From the NCBI GenBank assembly GCA_003242675.1, contig QGVE01000002.1, positions 1 through 64,000 of the forward strand: a stretch of DNA of 64,000 nt. The letters run 5' to 3'. How positions within the stretch are numbered: position 1 is the stretch's first letter; every line of letters starts with the position of its first letter. The notes below the pieces were generated by a model that did not search any database, was not told where the DNA came from, and saw only the letters and a program-made list of their open reading frames with translations. Positions 38,372-46,559 of the stretch are shown here, piece after piece. The DNA comes from Bacillota bacterium. GTDB taxonomy: Bacteria; Bacillota_E; Symbiobacteriia; Symbiobacteriales; Symbiobacteriaceae. The position numbers and the translations under genes were made by a program.

Positions 38372-38536
38372 ATGTTCGACTTCGCCAGCCTTCTGGGCTA
38401 CGCGTCGCCCATCCGGACCCCGTGGTACCACGGGGTGCGGGTTTCGGAAGCGACTGAGCTCCTGATCGTCCTGACCCTGTTCCTCGGCGTGCTGGCCGCC
38501 GTGTACTTCATCCAGCGCTGGATCGGCGATTACTAG
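38372..38536 (+). CDS. Small membrane protein of the b6c operon, 54 aa
   Basis: A short frame with ATG 38372 and a GGGGGAGGAGGG ribosome site 11 bases upstream. A polar N-terminal half (FASLLGYASPIRTPWYHGVR) is followed by one helix (LLIVLTLFLGVLAAVYFI) and the tail QRWIGDY. It sits between Rieske and diheme cytochrome c genes with gaps of 19 and 29 bases, so it is probably a small subunit of the complex, comparable in size to PetG/PetL/PetN-type peptides but without evident homology. Confidence 0.7.
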   Translation: MFDFASLLGYASPIRTPWYHGVRVSEATELLIVLTLFLGVLAAVYFIQRWIGDY

Positions 38537-38565
38537 TACCGTGCCCGGAAAGGAGTTCACCGCCT

Positions 38566-39504
38566 GTGCGTAACGAGAGGAAGTACAAGATCATCACCCT
38601 GCTCTCGCTGGCTCTGGCCCTCCTGCTGCTGGGCACGGGCATCCGGGAGCCGTTCCGCATGGCCACCGCCGAGTACCGGCAGCACGAGGAGTACGTCCTG
38701 AAGGGCGCCCAGCTGTATGCGGAGAACTGCGTGCAGTGCCACGGCCCCTACGGCGAGGGCGTCATCGGCATGCCGCTCAACCGGGCCCAGTTCCGGGTGG
38801 ATCCCGATTCCCCGGCCGGCAAGGAGATCTACGCCTACATCTATGACACGATCGCCCGGGGCCGCCCCGGCAACGCCGACCACTTCCAGTGGGTGCGGGT
38901 GAAGACGCCGGAGGGCAAGGACGCGTGGATGTCCTACACCGAGATGCCCCCGTGGCTGAAGCAGCACGGCGGCCCGCTGGATGAGGAGGCCGTAAAGGCC
39001 CTGACGCTGTTCATCATGTACGAAGACCCGGCGGGGTCCCAGTGGTACATGGTGGGCGACTCCACCAAGGCGCCGATCCCGCCGGCCGACCTGGAGCCTG
39101 ACGAAACCGGGGTCATCCCGCTGCCCGATGCCGACGTCCCCGAGGAGGTCAACGTCACCGCCAAGGCCTTGCTCCGGGACGTGGCCAAGACCCAGTGCCT
39201 GACGTGCCACCGCATCGGGAGCAAGGGCGGCTTCGTGGGGCCGGACCTCAGCAAGGTGGGCCTCTGGGGCGTCGATCAGGAGTTCCTGGAGGAGTGGATC
39301 AAGCGGGCCAGCGGGCCCAATGCCATGCCCCACGACGAGCGGATGCCCATCTACTGGAGCCAGAACCGGGCGATCAAGAGCGCCGAGATCGACCTGAGCC
39401 AGCGGGTCGTCTCCGAGGGGCCGTACTACATGCCCGCGTTCGAGGGCAGGCTGACCGACGAGGAGATCGCGACCATCGCCCAGTACCTGCTGGGGCTGAA
39501 GTAG
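38566..39504 (+). CDS. Membrane-anchored diheme cytochrome c
   Basis: 312 aa. One N-terminal helix anchors an extracytoplasmic protein with two class I heme domains: CVQCH (C55-H59) and CLTCH (C211-H215). Met ligand candidates include EMPPW and YYMPAF. It takes the role of cytochrome c1/f in the complex, with an extra heme that can pass electrons to the oxidase. GTG start preceded by GGAAAGGAG. Last of the five structural genes of the reductase. Confidence 0.92.
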   Translation: MRNERKYKIITLLSLALALLLLGTGIREPFRMATAEYRQHEEYVLKGAQLYAENCVQCHGPYGEGVIGMPLNRAQFRVDPDSPAGKEIYAYIYDTIARGRPGNADHFQWVRVKTPEGKDAWMSYTEMPPWLKQHGGPLDEEAVKALTLFIMYEDPAGSQWYMVGDSTKAPIPPADLEPDETGVIPLPDADVPEEVNVTAKALLRDVAKTQCLTCHRIGSKGGFVGPDLSKVGLWGVDQEFLEEWIKRASGPNAMPHDERMPIYWSQNRAIKSAEIDLSQRVVSEGPYYMPAFEGRLTDEEIATIAQYLLGLK

Positions 39505-39540
39505 CGCGATCCCGGAGCGCCGGGAGAGGGGGGTGAGCCC

Positions 39541-40164
39541 GTGCGGGGGTACGTGGTGGCGCTGCTGCTCATCGCCTTCCTGGTCGGCAGCCTCTTCCGG
39601 GCGACCGAGGTGACGGGCATGCGCATCTTCAACATGTTCGCCACCCTCGGGATCTTCCTGTTCGGCGTCGTGGGCTCGTTAGCCCTCGCCCGTCTCCAGC
39701 AGCGCTCCGGGCAGCGGAGCGTCGAGGAGGCCTTGAAGGCCCTGGAGCCCGACTGGGTCATCACCGACTGGTCGGATGCCCCCGGGGAGCGTCCGGACTA
39801 CCTGCTGGTCGGGCCTGCGGGCCTGCTGGCGGTCTGCGTTGAGAGCGCCCCGGGCCCGGCCCGGTCGGCCCGGGCGAAGCGGCGGCTGGCGTCGTCCGCG
39901 GAGCGGGCGCGGCGGTGCGCCGCATGGGTGCGGGCCGCCCTGGCGGAGTTTCCGGACGCCGCTGGCCTGCCGGTGTTCCCCCTCGTGCTCCTCTCCCGCA
40001 TGCGCGCCCCGGAGGGCGAGCAGGCGGAGGGGATCCCGGCGCTCAATCCCGAAAGGCTGGCCGGGTTTGTCGCCGGCCTGGACCCCGGCCCGGCGCTCAG
40101 CCGGCCGCTCCGCTTCCGGATCACGCGCCGCCTGCGTGAGCGGCACCTGCCCGAGACCGGCTAG
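39541..40164 (+). CDS. Membrane-anchored NERD-like protein
   Basis: 207 aa. Two N-terminal helices (GYVVALLLIAFLVGSLF and MFATLGIFLFGVVGSLALA) are followed by a soluble domain resembling the nuclease-related NERD domain: VEEALKALEPDWVITDW, then PDYLLVGPAGLLAVCVES. The expected E-x-K after the strand reads ESA, so a metal-dependent nuclease site looks incomplete. GTG start, 36 bases after the diheme cytochrome gene, so it is probably in the same transcript. The role is unknown; the NERD assignment is tentative. Confidence 0.6.
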   Translation: MRGYVVALLLIAFLVGSLFRATEVTGMRIFNMFATLGIFLFGVVGSLALARLQQRSGQRSVEEALKALEPDWVITDWSDAPGERPDYLLVGPAGLLAVCVESAPGPARSARAKRRLASSAERARRCAAWVRAALAEFPDAAGLPVFPLVLLSRMRAPEGEQAEGIPALNPERLAGFVAGLDPGPALSRPLRFRITRRLRERHLPETG

Positions 40165-40188
40165 TGGCCCCCCAAAGGAGGGAGAACC

Positions 40189-40638
40189 GTGCCGCACTTT
40201 ATCGACGAGAAGTGCATCGGCTGCACCGCCTGCGTGTCCGTGTGCCCGACCGAGGCGATCAGCGGCGAGCGGAAGCAGCTGCACTATATCGACCCCAAGC
40301 TCTGCATCGACTGTGACGCCTGCGTGCGCAGCTGCCCGGTGCTGGCGATCGCGGACGAGTTCGGCGTCTACAAGCCGCGCATCCCGAAGCGGGCGGACTG
40401 GCCCAAGCCGGTCATCGACCCCGTCTCCTGCTCCGGCTGCGACTTCTGCGTGGAGATCTGCCCGTTCGACTGCCTGGAGCTGGCGGGCGACGGCCCGTTC
40501 TTCGGCACGGCTGTGCTGGTGAGGCCCAACGCGTGCGTCGGCTGCAGGGAGTGCGAGGAGGTCTGCGCCAAGGGCGCGATCATCGTCCTGGCGCCGGACG
40601 AACCCCACCCGATCGCCGTCGCGGAGGGAAGGATGTAA
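40189..40638 (+). CDS. Polyferredoxin with four [4Fe-4S] motifs
   Basis: A 149-aa soluble ferredoxin-like protein made of two tandem two-cluster units. The motifs are CIGCTACVSVCP, CIDCDACVRSCP, CSGCDFCVEICP and CVGCRECEEVCA (Ala replaces Pro in the last). No membrane segment and no other domain. It may carry electrons for an unidentified oxidoreductase; the low-potential source could be pyruvate:ferredoxin oxidoreductase. GTG start with AAAGGAGGGAG upstream, 24 bases after the NERD-like gene; a terminator follows. Confidence 0.9.
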   Translation: MPHFIDEKCIGCTACVSVCPTEAISGERKQLHYIDPKLCIDCDACVRSCPVLAIADEFGVYKPRIPKRADWPKPVIDPVSCSGCDFCVEICPFDCLELAGDGPFFGTAVLVRPNACVGCRECEEVCAKGAIIVLAPDEPHPIAVAEGRM

Positions 40639-40652
40639 TATCCTGCAGAGAA

Positions 40653-40688
40653 TGCGGGAGCCCTCGGTGTCGAGGGCTCCCGCTTCCA
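40653..40688 (+). terminator. Rho-independent terminator
   Basis: GCGGGAGCCCTCG, loop GTGT, CGAGGGCTCCCGC, then TTCC. It ends the respiratory operon. The T-run is short. Confidence 0.75.
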
Positions 40689-40754
40689 TTGTCGGCCATG
40701 CGCAGGTGCCGGCCTTTGTCGAGTCGAATCCTGTTTGCGGGAGGAGGAATCGAC

Positions 40755-41411
40755 TTGTCACACTTTGATGCCGTCCTCTTCGACCTGGACGGCACCCTGA
40801 TCGACACGAACCACCTGATCGTGACCTCGTATCAGCACGTCCTGCGGACGCACCTGGGCCTGGAGGTGACCCCGGAGCAGCTCTACCCCTATTTCGGCGA
40901 GCCGCTGCGCACGACCCTGGCCCGGTTCGACCCGGAGCGGGTGGACGCGCTGATGGAGGCGTACCGGGCGTTCAACCACAGCCGCCACGATCAGCTGGTG
41001 CGCCGGTTCCCCGGCGTGAACGAGGCCGTCGCCGCGCTGCGGGAGGCGGGCGTGCGGCTCGCGGTCGTGACGTCGAAGTTCACGCCGCTGGCCCGCCGGG
41101 GCCTCGCCGTCTGCGGGCTGGAGGCGTACTTCCCGGTGGTGGTGGGGGAGGGCGACGTGAGGCGGCACAAGCCGGCGCCGGATCCGGCCCTGCGGGCCCT
41201 GGAGCTGCTCGGGGTCGAGCCGGGGCCCCGGGTGCTCATGGTGGGCGACGCGCCGGCGGACCTCTTCTGCGGCCGGGCGGCCGGCTGCAGGACGGCGGCC
41301 GTCGGCTGGGCCCTGAACCGGGAGGGGCTGGCCGCCGCGGAGCCGGACTACTGGGTGGAGCAGCCGTCCGACCTGGTGGCCCTGGTGCTCTCCGGCAGGG
41401 TGCCGGGCTGA
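40755..41411 (+). CDS. HAD-superfamily phosphatase, PpaX-like
   Basis: A 218-aa HAD phosphatase of the Gph/PpaX type. Catalytic Asp pair in LFDLDGTLIDT, motif II Thr/Ser in AVVTSKFT, motif III Lys in RHKPAPDP and acidic motif IV in MVGDAPADL. The helical cap domain lies between motifs I and II. In Bacillus PpaX hydrolyses pyrophosphate released during HPr dephosphorylation; no HPr kinase is next to it here, so phosphoglycolate or another substrate is possible. TTG at 40755 is chosen because GGAGGAGG lies eight bases upstream. Confidence 0.85.
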   Translation: MSHFDAVLFDLDGTLIDTNHLIVTSYQHVLRTHLGLEVTPEQLYPYFGEPLRTTLARFDPERVDALMEAYRAFNHSRHDQLVRRFPGVNEAVAALREAGVRLAVVTSKFTPLARRGLAVCGLEAYFPVVVGEGDVRRHKPAPDPALRALELLGVEPGPRVLMVGDAPADLFCGRAAGCRTAAVGWALNREGLAAAEPDYWVEQPSDLVALVLSGRVPG

Positions 41412-41715
41412 CGGGGCCCGCGGCGCGCCCCGCGGCGCCGGGCAGCGCCGGCAGGGCCGCGGCACAGTATTTTCGGCGCAGGCCTAGCGCTTTCGGACAA
41501 GATTGGTCCCGCGAGAAGGAGACCCCTTCAGACAGGTCGAAGTTGCAAGTCTACCGGGTTCCATGACCCTGATTGCGCGGTTTCGCTGGCGCCCAGCCAT
41601 CGGGAAGCGCACCGCCCGAGGTGCGCGCTCGCCCCTGCGTCACCGCCTGGAAGACCGCACCGTCTTGCCCGGGGGCCCCCGGCTGAGCGCAGTTCCATCA
41701 ACCGTTGAGGAGGAG
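41412..41715. other. Gene-free interval before the EF-G-like gene
   Basis: 304 bases. The first 50 are almost pure G/C with overlapping inverted repeats (CCGCGG and GCGCC elements) that could act as a terminator for the phosphatase gene. A frame open to the EF-G-like gene runs through the rest but has no ribosome site and reads as low-complexity sequence. No clear promoter was recognised. Confidence 0.45.
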
Positions 41716-43803
41716 ATGGAGTTGAGACGGTTTGCTGTCGAGAAGGTGCGCAACGTTGCCCTCATTGCCCACGGTGGCGCCGGGAAGACGTCCCTGGCTG
41801 AGGCCATGCTGTTCACGGCCGGGGCAACGGATCGGCTCGGGCGCGTCGACGAGGGCAATACGGTGATGGACTACGATCCCGAGGAGATTCGGCGGAAGGT
41901 CTCCATCTCCATGGGCATTGCGCCGCTGGAGTGGAAGGGCCACAAGTTCAATCTGCTGGATACTCCCGGGTATTTTGATTTTGTCGGCGAGGTCAAGGCG
42001 GCGCTGCGGGTCGTCGAGACGGCCGTCCTGCTGGTGGACGCCGTCGCCGGCATCGAGGTCGGCGCAGAGCTGAACTACGAGCACGCGGTCAAGGCCGGCG
42101 TCTCCCGGATCATCGTCATCAACAAGATGGACCGCGAGAACGCCAACTTCCGGAAAACCCTGAGCGCCCTCCAGGAGGCGTGGGGCCGCGGCGTCGTCCC
42201 CCTGCACCTGCCCATCGGCGCGGAGGCCAACTTCAAGGGCCTGGTCGACGTGGTGCAGCAGAAGGCCTACGTCTTCTCCGGCAAGCAGGTCAAGGAGGAG
42301 GCCGTGCCCGCCGAGTTCGAGGGTGAGATCGCGGAGATCCGCGAGAAGCTGATGGAGCTGGCGGCGGAGGCCGACGACGAGCTCACCGAGAAGTTCCTGG
42401 AAGCGGGCGAGCTCTCCCAGGAGGAGCTGGAGCGGGGGCTTCGGCTCGGCGTGGTGAAGGGCGACATCGTCCCCGTGCTCGTCGCGTCGGCCGCGAAGAA
42501 CATCGGCGTCAGCTGCCTGATGGACGCCATCGTCGCCTACGCGCCGTCGCCGCTCGACCGCGGCGATCTGGTCGGCCGGACGCCCGACGGCGAGCCCGTG
42601 AGCCGGCCGATCGGCGAGGACGAGCCCTTCAGCGCCCTGGTCTTCAAGACCACCGCGGACCCGTTCGTCGGCCGCATGACCGTCATGCGGGTCTTCAACG
42701 GCAAGATCACCAGCGACCAGACGGTGTACAACGTCACCCGGGGCCGCTCGGAGCGCATCGGCAACCTCTTCATCCCCAAGGGCAAGGGCCAGGAGCCCGT
42801 GACCGAGGCCGGCCCGGGCGACATCGTCGCCGTCGCGAAGCTGGCCGTCACCCAGACCAACGACTCGCTGGGCACCGAGGCCCAACCGCTCCTCCTCGAC
42901 CCCGTGGACTTCCCCTCTCCGGTCTACTCCGTCGCCGTGAACCCGAAGTCCAAGGGCGATGAGGAGAAGATCAGCTCCGGCCTGCAGCGGCTGGCCGAGG
43001 AGGACGCGACCTTCACGGTGCGGCGCGACCCCGTCACGGGCGAGACGATCATCTCCGGCCTCGGCGACACCCACGTGGACGTGATGATCGAGCGGCTGAA
43101 GCGGAAGTTCGGCGTGGAGGCCGTCCTCAGCGAGCCGAAGGTGGCCTACAAGGAGACCATCCGCGGCAAGGCCCAGGGCGAGTACAAGCACAAGAAGCAG
43201 ACCGGCGGCCGCGGCCAGTACGGCCACTGCAAGATCGAGATCGAGCCGCTGCCCGAGGGCGAGTACGAGTTTGTCGACAAGATCTTCGCCGGCGCGATTC
43301 CGCTCAACTTCCGGCCGGCGGTCGACAAGGGCGTGCAGGAGACCATGGCCGAGGGCGTGCTGGCCGGCTACCCGGTGACGGGCATCCGCTGCACGCTGCT
43401 GGACGGCTCGTACCACGAGGTCGACTCCTCCGAGATGGCCTTCAAGATCGCCGCCCGCAACGCGTTCCGCCAGGCGTTCATGAACGCGAACCCGATCCTG
43501 CTGGAGCCGATCATGCGGGTGGAGGTCATCGTGCCGGAGGCCTACATGGGCGACATCATGGGCGACCTGAACAAGAAGCGCGGCCGGATCTCCGGCATGG
43601 AGCCGATCGGGGGCGGCAAGCAGCTCATCCGGGCGATGGTGCCGCTCGCCGAGATGCACCGCTACGCCATCGACCTGCGGTCCATGACGCAGGGCCGCGG
43701 CCAGTTCAAGATGGAGTTCGACCACTACGAGGAGGCCCCGGCCCAGGTGGCGAAGGCGGTCATCGAGGCCGCCCAGGCGAGCCGCAAGGAGGAGTCGGAG
43801 TAG
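41716..43803 (+). CDS. EF-G-like translational GTPase
   Basis: About 695 aa, five-domain EF-G architecture. GTPase motifs: G1 HGGAGKTSLAEAM, G3 DTPGYFDF, G4 NKMD, G5 region ASAAKN. Domain IV includes TGGRGQYGHCKIEIEP. The G1 and switch I sequences differ from canonical EF-G (AHIDAGKTTT), placing it among the second EF-G-like paralogues (EF-G2 type), whose role is not settled. ATG at 41716 is only two bases from GAGGAGG; TTG at 41722, eight bases from it, may be the true start. Single gene, hairpin downstream. Confidence 0.9.
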   Translation: MELRRFAVEKVRNVALIAHGGAGKTSLAEAMLFTAGATDRLGRVDEGNTVMDYDPEEIRRKVSISMGIAPLEWKGHKFNLLDTPGYFDFVGEVKAALRVVETAVLLVDAVAGIEVGAELNYEHAVKAGVSRIIVINKMDRENANFRKTLSALQEAWGRGVVPLHLPIGAEANFKGLVDVVQQKAYVFSGKQVKEEAVPAEFEGEIAEIREKLMELAAEADDELTEKFLEAGELSQEELERGLRLGVVKGDIVPVLVASAAKNIGVSCLMDAIVAYAPSPLDRGDLVGRTPDGEPVSRPIGEDEPFSALVFKTTADPFVGRMTVMRVFNGKITSDQTVYNVTRGRSERIGNLFIPKGKGQEPVTEAGPGDIVAVAKLAVTQTNDSLGTEAQPLLLDPVDFPSPVYSVAVNPKSKGDEEKISSGLQRLAEEDATFTVRRDPVTGETIISGLGDTHVDVMIERLKRKFGVEAVLSEPKVAYKETIRGKAQGEYKHKKQTGGRGQYGHCKIEIEPLPEGEYEFVDKIFAGAIPLNFRPAVDKGVQETMAEGVLAGYPVTGIRCTLLDGSYHEVDSSEMAFKIAARNAFRQAFMNANPILLEPIMRVEVIVPEAYMGDIMGDLNKKRGRISGMEPIGGGKQLIRAMVPLAEMHRYAIDLRSMTQGRGQFKMEFDHYEEAPAQVAKAVIEAAQASRKEESE

Positions 43804-44185
43804 CCGGCGGCTCGTGCTCGCGGATCCATGCCGGGCGCACCCGGTGCCCGGCCCGCTCGACGGCATACGCAGCGACGAAGCGCGCCTGCCAGTCCGGCAG
43901 GCCGCTTTGTTTGCGCGGGAGGGCAGCCCGCGGCGGGGCGGACCGCCGGGCGGGCGCCGCGGGCCGGCTCGCCGCGCTCGGCCGCGCCGGTCGGGTGGCG
44001 TCCCGTCGCGCGGGTGCCGTTCGCCGGCGTGCGGACGGTGCCGGATCGGCGCCTGCGCCCCCACGTGCATCGCCTCCCCGCCGGGGAGTCTGCCCGGCCG
44101 GGCGGACTGCCAGGTTGGGCGGCGCCGGAGCGCCGTGCAGGCGAACACTAGGATCGTGCTGAATCTATCTGCGGAGGGAGTCATC
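43804..44185. other. Gene-free interval
   Basis: 382 bases, extremely GC-rich, between the EF-G-like gene and the methyltransferase gene. It contains the hairpin at 43884-43910. Several short open frames are Arg/Pro/Ala-rich and lack ribosome sites, so I treat them as chance. A promoter for the next gene is expected near 44140-44170 but no clean match is visible. Confidence 0.5.
43884..43910 (+). terminator. Terminator of the EF-G-like gene
   Basis: GCCTGCC, loop AGTCC, GGCAGGC, then CGCTTTGTTTG. It is a weak stem with a T-rich tail. Confidence 0.55.
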
Positions 44186-45358
44186 ATGGCGGTAGTGCAG
44201 CTGGGCAGGGGCCGTCACCGGAGGGTGCAGGCGGGTCATCCGTGGATCTTTCAGGGCGAAGTGGCGGAGGTGCGGGGGGAGTTCGCCCCCGGAGACGTGG
44301 TCACGGTGGTGGACTTCCGCGGCCGGCTGCTCGGCAAGGGCTACATCAACCCCGCGTCGCAGATCCTCGTCCGCATGCTGACGGCGCAGGACGAGCCGAT
44401 CGACCGGGACTTCTTCCGGCGCCGGCTGGAGCAGGCCTGGGCCTATCGGCAGCGGCTCCTCCCCGACACCGGGGCCTGCCGGGTGGTCTTCGGCGAGGCG
44501 GACTTCCTGCCCGGGCTCATCGTGGACAAGTTCGGCGACATCCTGGTCGTGCAGACCCTCGCCCTCGGCATCGACCGGTGGCTGTCGGACATTGTCGACA
44601 TCCTGGACGACATGCTTCGCCCCCGGGGGATCTACGAGCGCAACGACGTGCCGGTGCGCCGGCTGGAAGGGCTCGAGGAGCGCAAGGGCTTCCTGCGGGG
44701 CGAGTTCGATCCGCGCATCACGATTGTCGAAAACGGGCTGGAGATCGCCGTGGACGTGGCGGAGGGGCAGAAGACCGGCTACTACCTGGACCAGCGGGAG
44801 AACCGGGCGGCCGTGCGCCGCTACGCGGCCGGGGCGCGCGTGCTTGACTGCTTCTGCAACGTGGGCGGCTTCGCCCTGAACGCGGCCGCCGCCGGCGCCC
44901 GCGAGGTGATCGCCGTCGACTCCTCGGCGGAGGCGATCGCGGCCGCCGAGGAAAACGCCGCCCGCAACGGCCTCTCCGACCGGATCCGGTTCCGGGTCGG
45001 CAACGCCTTCGACATCCTGCGCCAGATGGAGGTGCAGAAGGAGCGCTTCGACCTCATCATCCTGGATCCGCCCGCCTTCGCCAAGAACAAGGCGGCCCTG
45101 GAAGGCGCCGTGCGGGGCTACAAGGAGATCAACCTGCGGGCCCTGCGCATGCTGGAGCCGGGCGGCTTCCTGGTCACCTGCTCGTGCTCGTATCACATGA
45201 CCCCCGACCTCTTCAAGGCCGTGGTCGCGGACGCCGCGCTCGATGCGCGGCGGCGGCTGCGGCTGGTCGAGGAGCGGACCCAGGCGGTCGACCACCCCAT
45301 CTTGGTGGGGTACGATGAGAGCCACTACCTGAAGTGCCACATTTACGAAGTCATCTGA
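44186..45358 (+). CDS. RlmI-type SAM-dependent rRNA methyltransferase
   Basis: 390 aa. An N-terminal PUA domain (RRVQAGHPWIFQGEV, GDVVTVVDFRGRLLGKGYINP) is followed by a Rossmann methyltransferase with SAM motif VLDCFCNVGGFALNA, acidic VDSS, the catalytic DPPAF and TCSCSYHM near the end with the conserved Cys. This matches RlmI, which makes m5C1962 in 23S rRNA in E. coli; the exact target here is inferred. ATG start with GGAGGGAG upstream. No close neighbour in the same direction until the ctsR promoter. Confidence 0.92.
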   Translation: MAVVQLGRGRHRRVQAGHPWIFQGEVAEVRGEFAPGDVVTVVDFRGRLLGKGYINPASQILVRMLTAQDEPIDRDFFRRRLEQAWAYRQRLLPDTGACRVVFGEADFLPGLIVDKFGDILVVQTLALGIDRWLSDIVDILDDMLRPRGIYERNDVPVRRLEGLEERKGFLRGEFDPRITIVENGLEIAVDVAEGQKTGYYLDQRENRAAVRRYAAGARVLDCFCNVGGFALNAAAAGAREVIAVDSSAEAIAAAEENAARNGLSDRIRFRVGNAFDILRQMEVQKERFDLIILDPPAFAKNKAALEGAVRGYKEINLRALRMLEPGGFLVTCSCSYHMTPDLFKAVVADAALDARRRLRLVEERTQAVDHPILVGYDESHYLKCHIYEVI

Positions 45359-45394
45359 TCGCCGGGCAGGCCGTCTCTCCTGCGCGGGATTGAA

Positions 45395-45411
45395 CGTCAA
45401 ATAAGGTCAGA
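45395..45411 (+). promoter_or_regulatory. CtsR operator, upstream copy
   Basis: CGTCAAA-TAA-GGTCAGA is close to the CtsR heptad repeat (RGTCAAA-NAN-RGTCAAA). It lies about 155 bases before the ctsR start, without an obvious promoter of its own. Confidence 0.7.
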
Positions 45412-45478
45412 AGAAGTCTTTGGGAGTCCCCGGCGGGGAAAAATGCCGGAAAGGCGCACATTTCGTTTCCCTCCGCGC

Positions 45479-45507
45479 TTGCCCGCCGGACCGACTCCGG
45501 GTAAAGT
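45479..45507 (+). promoter_or_regulatory. Promoter of the ctsR operon
   Basis: TTGCCC (45479-45484), a 17-bp spacer and TAAAGT (45502-45507) lie just upstream of a CtsR operator. The predicted transcript start is near 45514. Confidence 0.6.
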
Positions 45508-45519
45508 GAAAGGTAGAAA

Positions 45520-45536
45520 GGTCAAACAAGGTCAGG
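45520..45536 (+). promoter_or_regulatory. CtsR operator, downstream copy
   Basis: GGTCAAA-CAA-GGTCAGG matches the CtsR direct-repeat consensus, placed right after the predicted transcript start and touching the ctsR ribosome site (GGGGGTGAG). Binding would block initiation, giving autoregulation. Confidence 0.88.
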
Positions 45537-45549
45537 GGGTGAGCGCCGG

Positions 45550-46005
45550 ATGGCCAACCTGGCCGACCGGATCGAACGCTACCTCAAAGAGCACCTCAGC
45601 AGGACGGAAATCCTGGAGGTGCGGCGGGCCATGCTGGCCGCCCTGTTTGACTGCGCGCCCTCGCAGATCAACTACGTGCTGACGACCCGCTTTACCCCCG
45701 AGCGCGGCTACCTGGTGGAGAGCCGCCGCGGGGGCGGGGGGTATATCCGCATCATCCGCCTGAACATCAAGAACCCGGAAGACCTGCAGGACCTGATCGA
45801 GCGGCAGATCGGCGAGGCGATCAGCCAGAACGAGGCGATGCACATCATCGGCCGGCTGAGGGACGAGGGGCTCATCGACGAGCGGGAGGCGGCCATCATG
45901 GAGGCGGCCATACGGCGCGAGGCCCTTGGCCTGGAGCTGCCGTACCGCGACGCGGTGCGGGCCAGCGTGCTGAAGGCGATGCTCACCGCTATTCTGCGCT
46001 TCTGA
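45550..46005 (+). CDS. ctsR: Transcriptional repressor CtsR
   Basis: A 151-aa heat-shock repressor of clp genes. The winged helix-turn-helix covers the N-terminal half (ADRIERYLKEHL, CAPSQINYVLTTRFTPERGY), with the glycine-rich wing SRRGGGGYIRI that contacts DNA and senses heat. The C-terminal helical domain (EAMHIIGRLRDEGLIDEREA) mediates dimerisation and McsB contact. ATG start with GGGGGTGAG upstream. First gene of ctsR-mcsA-mcsB-clpC; two operators lie upstream. Confidence 0.97.
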   Translation: MANLADRIERYLKEHLSRTEILEVRRAMLAALFDCAPSQINYVLTTRFTPERGYLVESRRGGGGYIRIIRLNIKNPEDLQDLIERQIGEAISQNEAMHIIGRLRDEGLIDEREAAIMEAAIRREALGLELPYRDAVRASVLKAMLTAILRF

Positions 46006-46019
46006 GGAGGTCTTGGCCG

Positions 46020-46559
46020 ATGCGGTGCGAGCGATGCGGCCAGCGTGAGGCGACGGTTCACCAGACAGTGGTCACCAACGGGCAGAAGCAGGAGTCGCAC
46101 CTGTGCGTCGAGTGCGCCCGCGAGGTGGGGGCCTTCCCGGACTTTTCGTTCCCGAACCTTTCCGTGCAGCAGCTGCTCAGCTCCTTCCTGGGCCAGACGC
46201 TGCCCGGCGCCGGCAGCTCGCCGGCGCTGAAGCCGGAGCCCACCTGCCGGCACTGCGGCATGACGTACAGCCAGTTCGCCCAGAGCGGCATGCTGGGCTG
46301 CCCCCGGTGCTACCAGGAGCTGGAGCAGCAGCTGATGCCCTTGATCAAGCGGATTCAGGGCACCACGACGCACAGCGGCAAGGTGCCCAAGCGCACCGGC
46401 GGCCTGGCCCGCAAGCGGCGCGACCTGAAGCTGCTGAAGGCGCAGCTGCAGAGGGCCGTGGAGAGCGAGCGGTACGAGGAGGCCGCCAAGCTCAGGGACC
46501 AGATCCGGGCCCTGGAAGCCGAGATCGCCGCAGGGGGTGGCAGCGGTGGGGTGGAATGA
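46020..46559 (+). CDS. mcsA: McsA, activator of the arginine kinase McsB
   Basis: 179 aa. Four CxxC motifs for zinc binding are visible: CERC, CVEC, CRHC and CPRC. The C-terminal UVR motif (LKAQLQRAVESERYEEAAKL) is followed by RDQIRALE. McsA activates McsB and so helps release CtsR and mark proteins for ClpC. ATG start at 46020 after GAGGAGG. Its 3' end overlaps mcsB by 23 bases, indicating translational coupling. Confidence 0.95.
   Translation: MRCERCGQREATVHQTVVTNGQKQESHLCVECAREVGAFPDFSFPNLSVQQLLSSFLGQTLPGAGSSPALKPEPTCRHCGMTYSQFAQSGMLGCPRCYQELEQQLMPLIKRIQGTTTHSGKVPKRTGGLARKRRDLKLLKAQLQRAVESERYEEAAKLRDQIRALEAEIAAGGGSGGVE

Noticed and set aside
41503..41715. N-terminal extension of the EF-G-like protein
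   Set aside because: EF-G-like proteins start close to the GTPase domain, and the ribosome site is next to 41716/41722, not 41503.
43814..44185. Open frame extending the RlmI-like gene upstream by about 120 codons
   Set aside because: The extension is Arg/Pro/Ala-rich low-complexity sequence; ATG 44186 has a strong GGAGGGAG site and gives the family's normal start.
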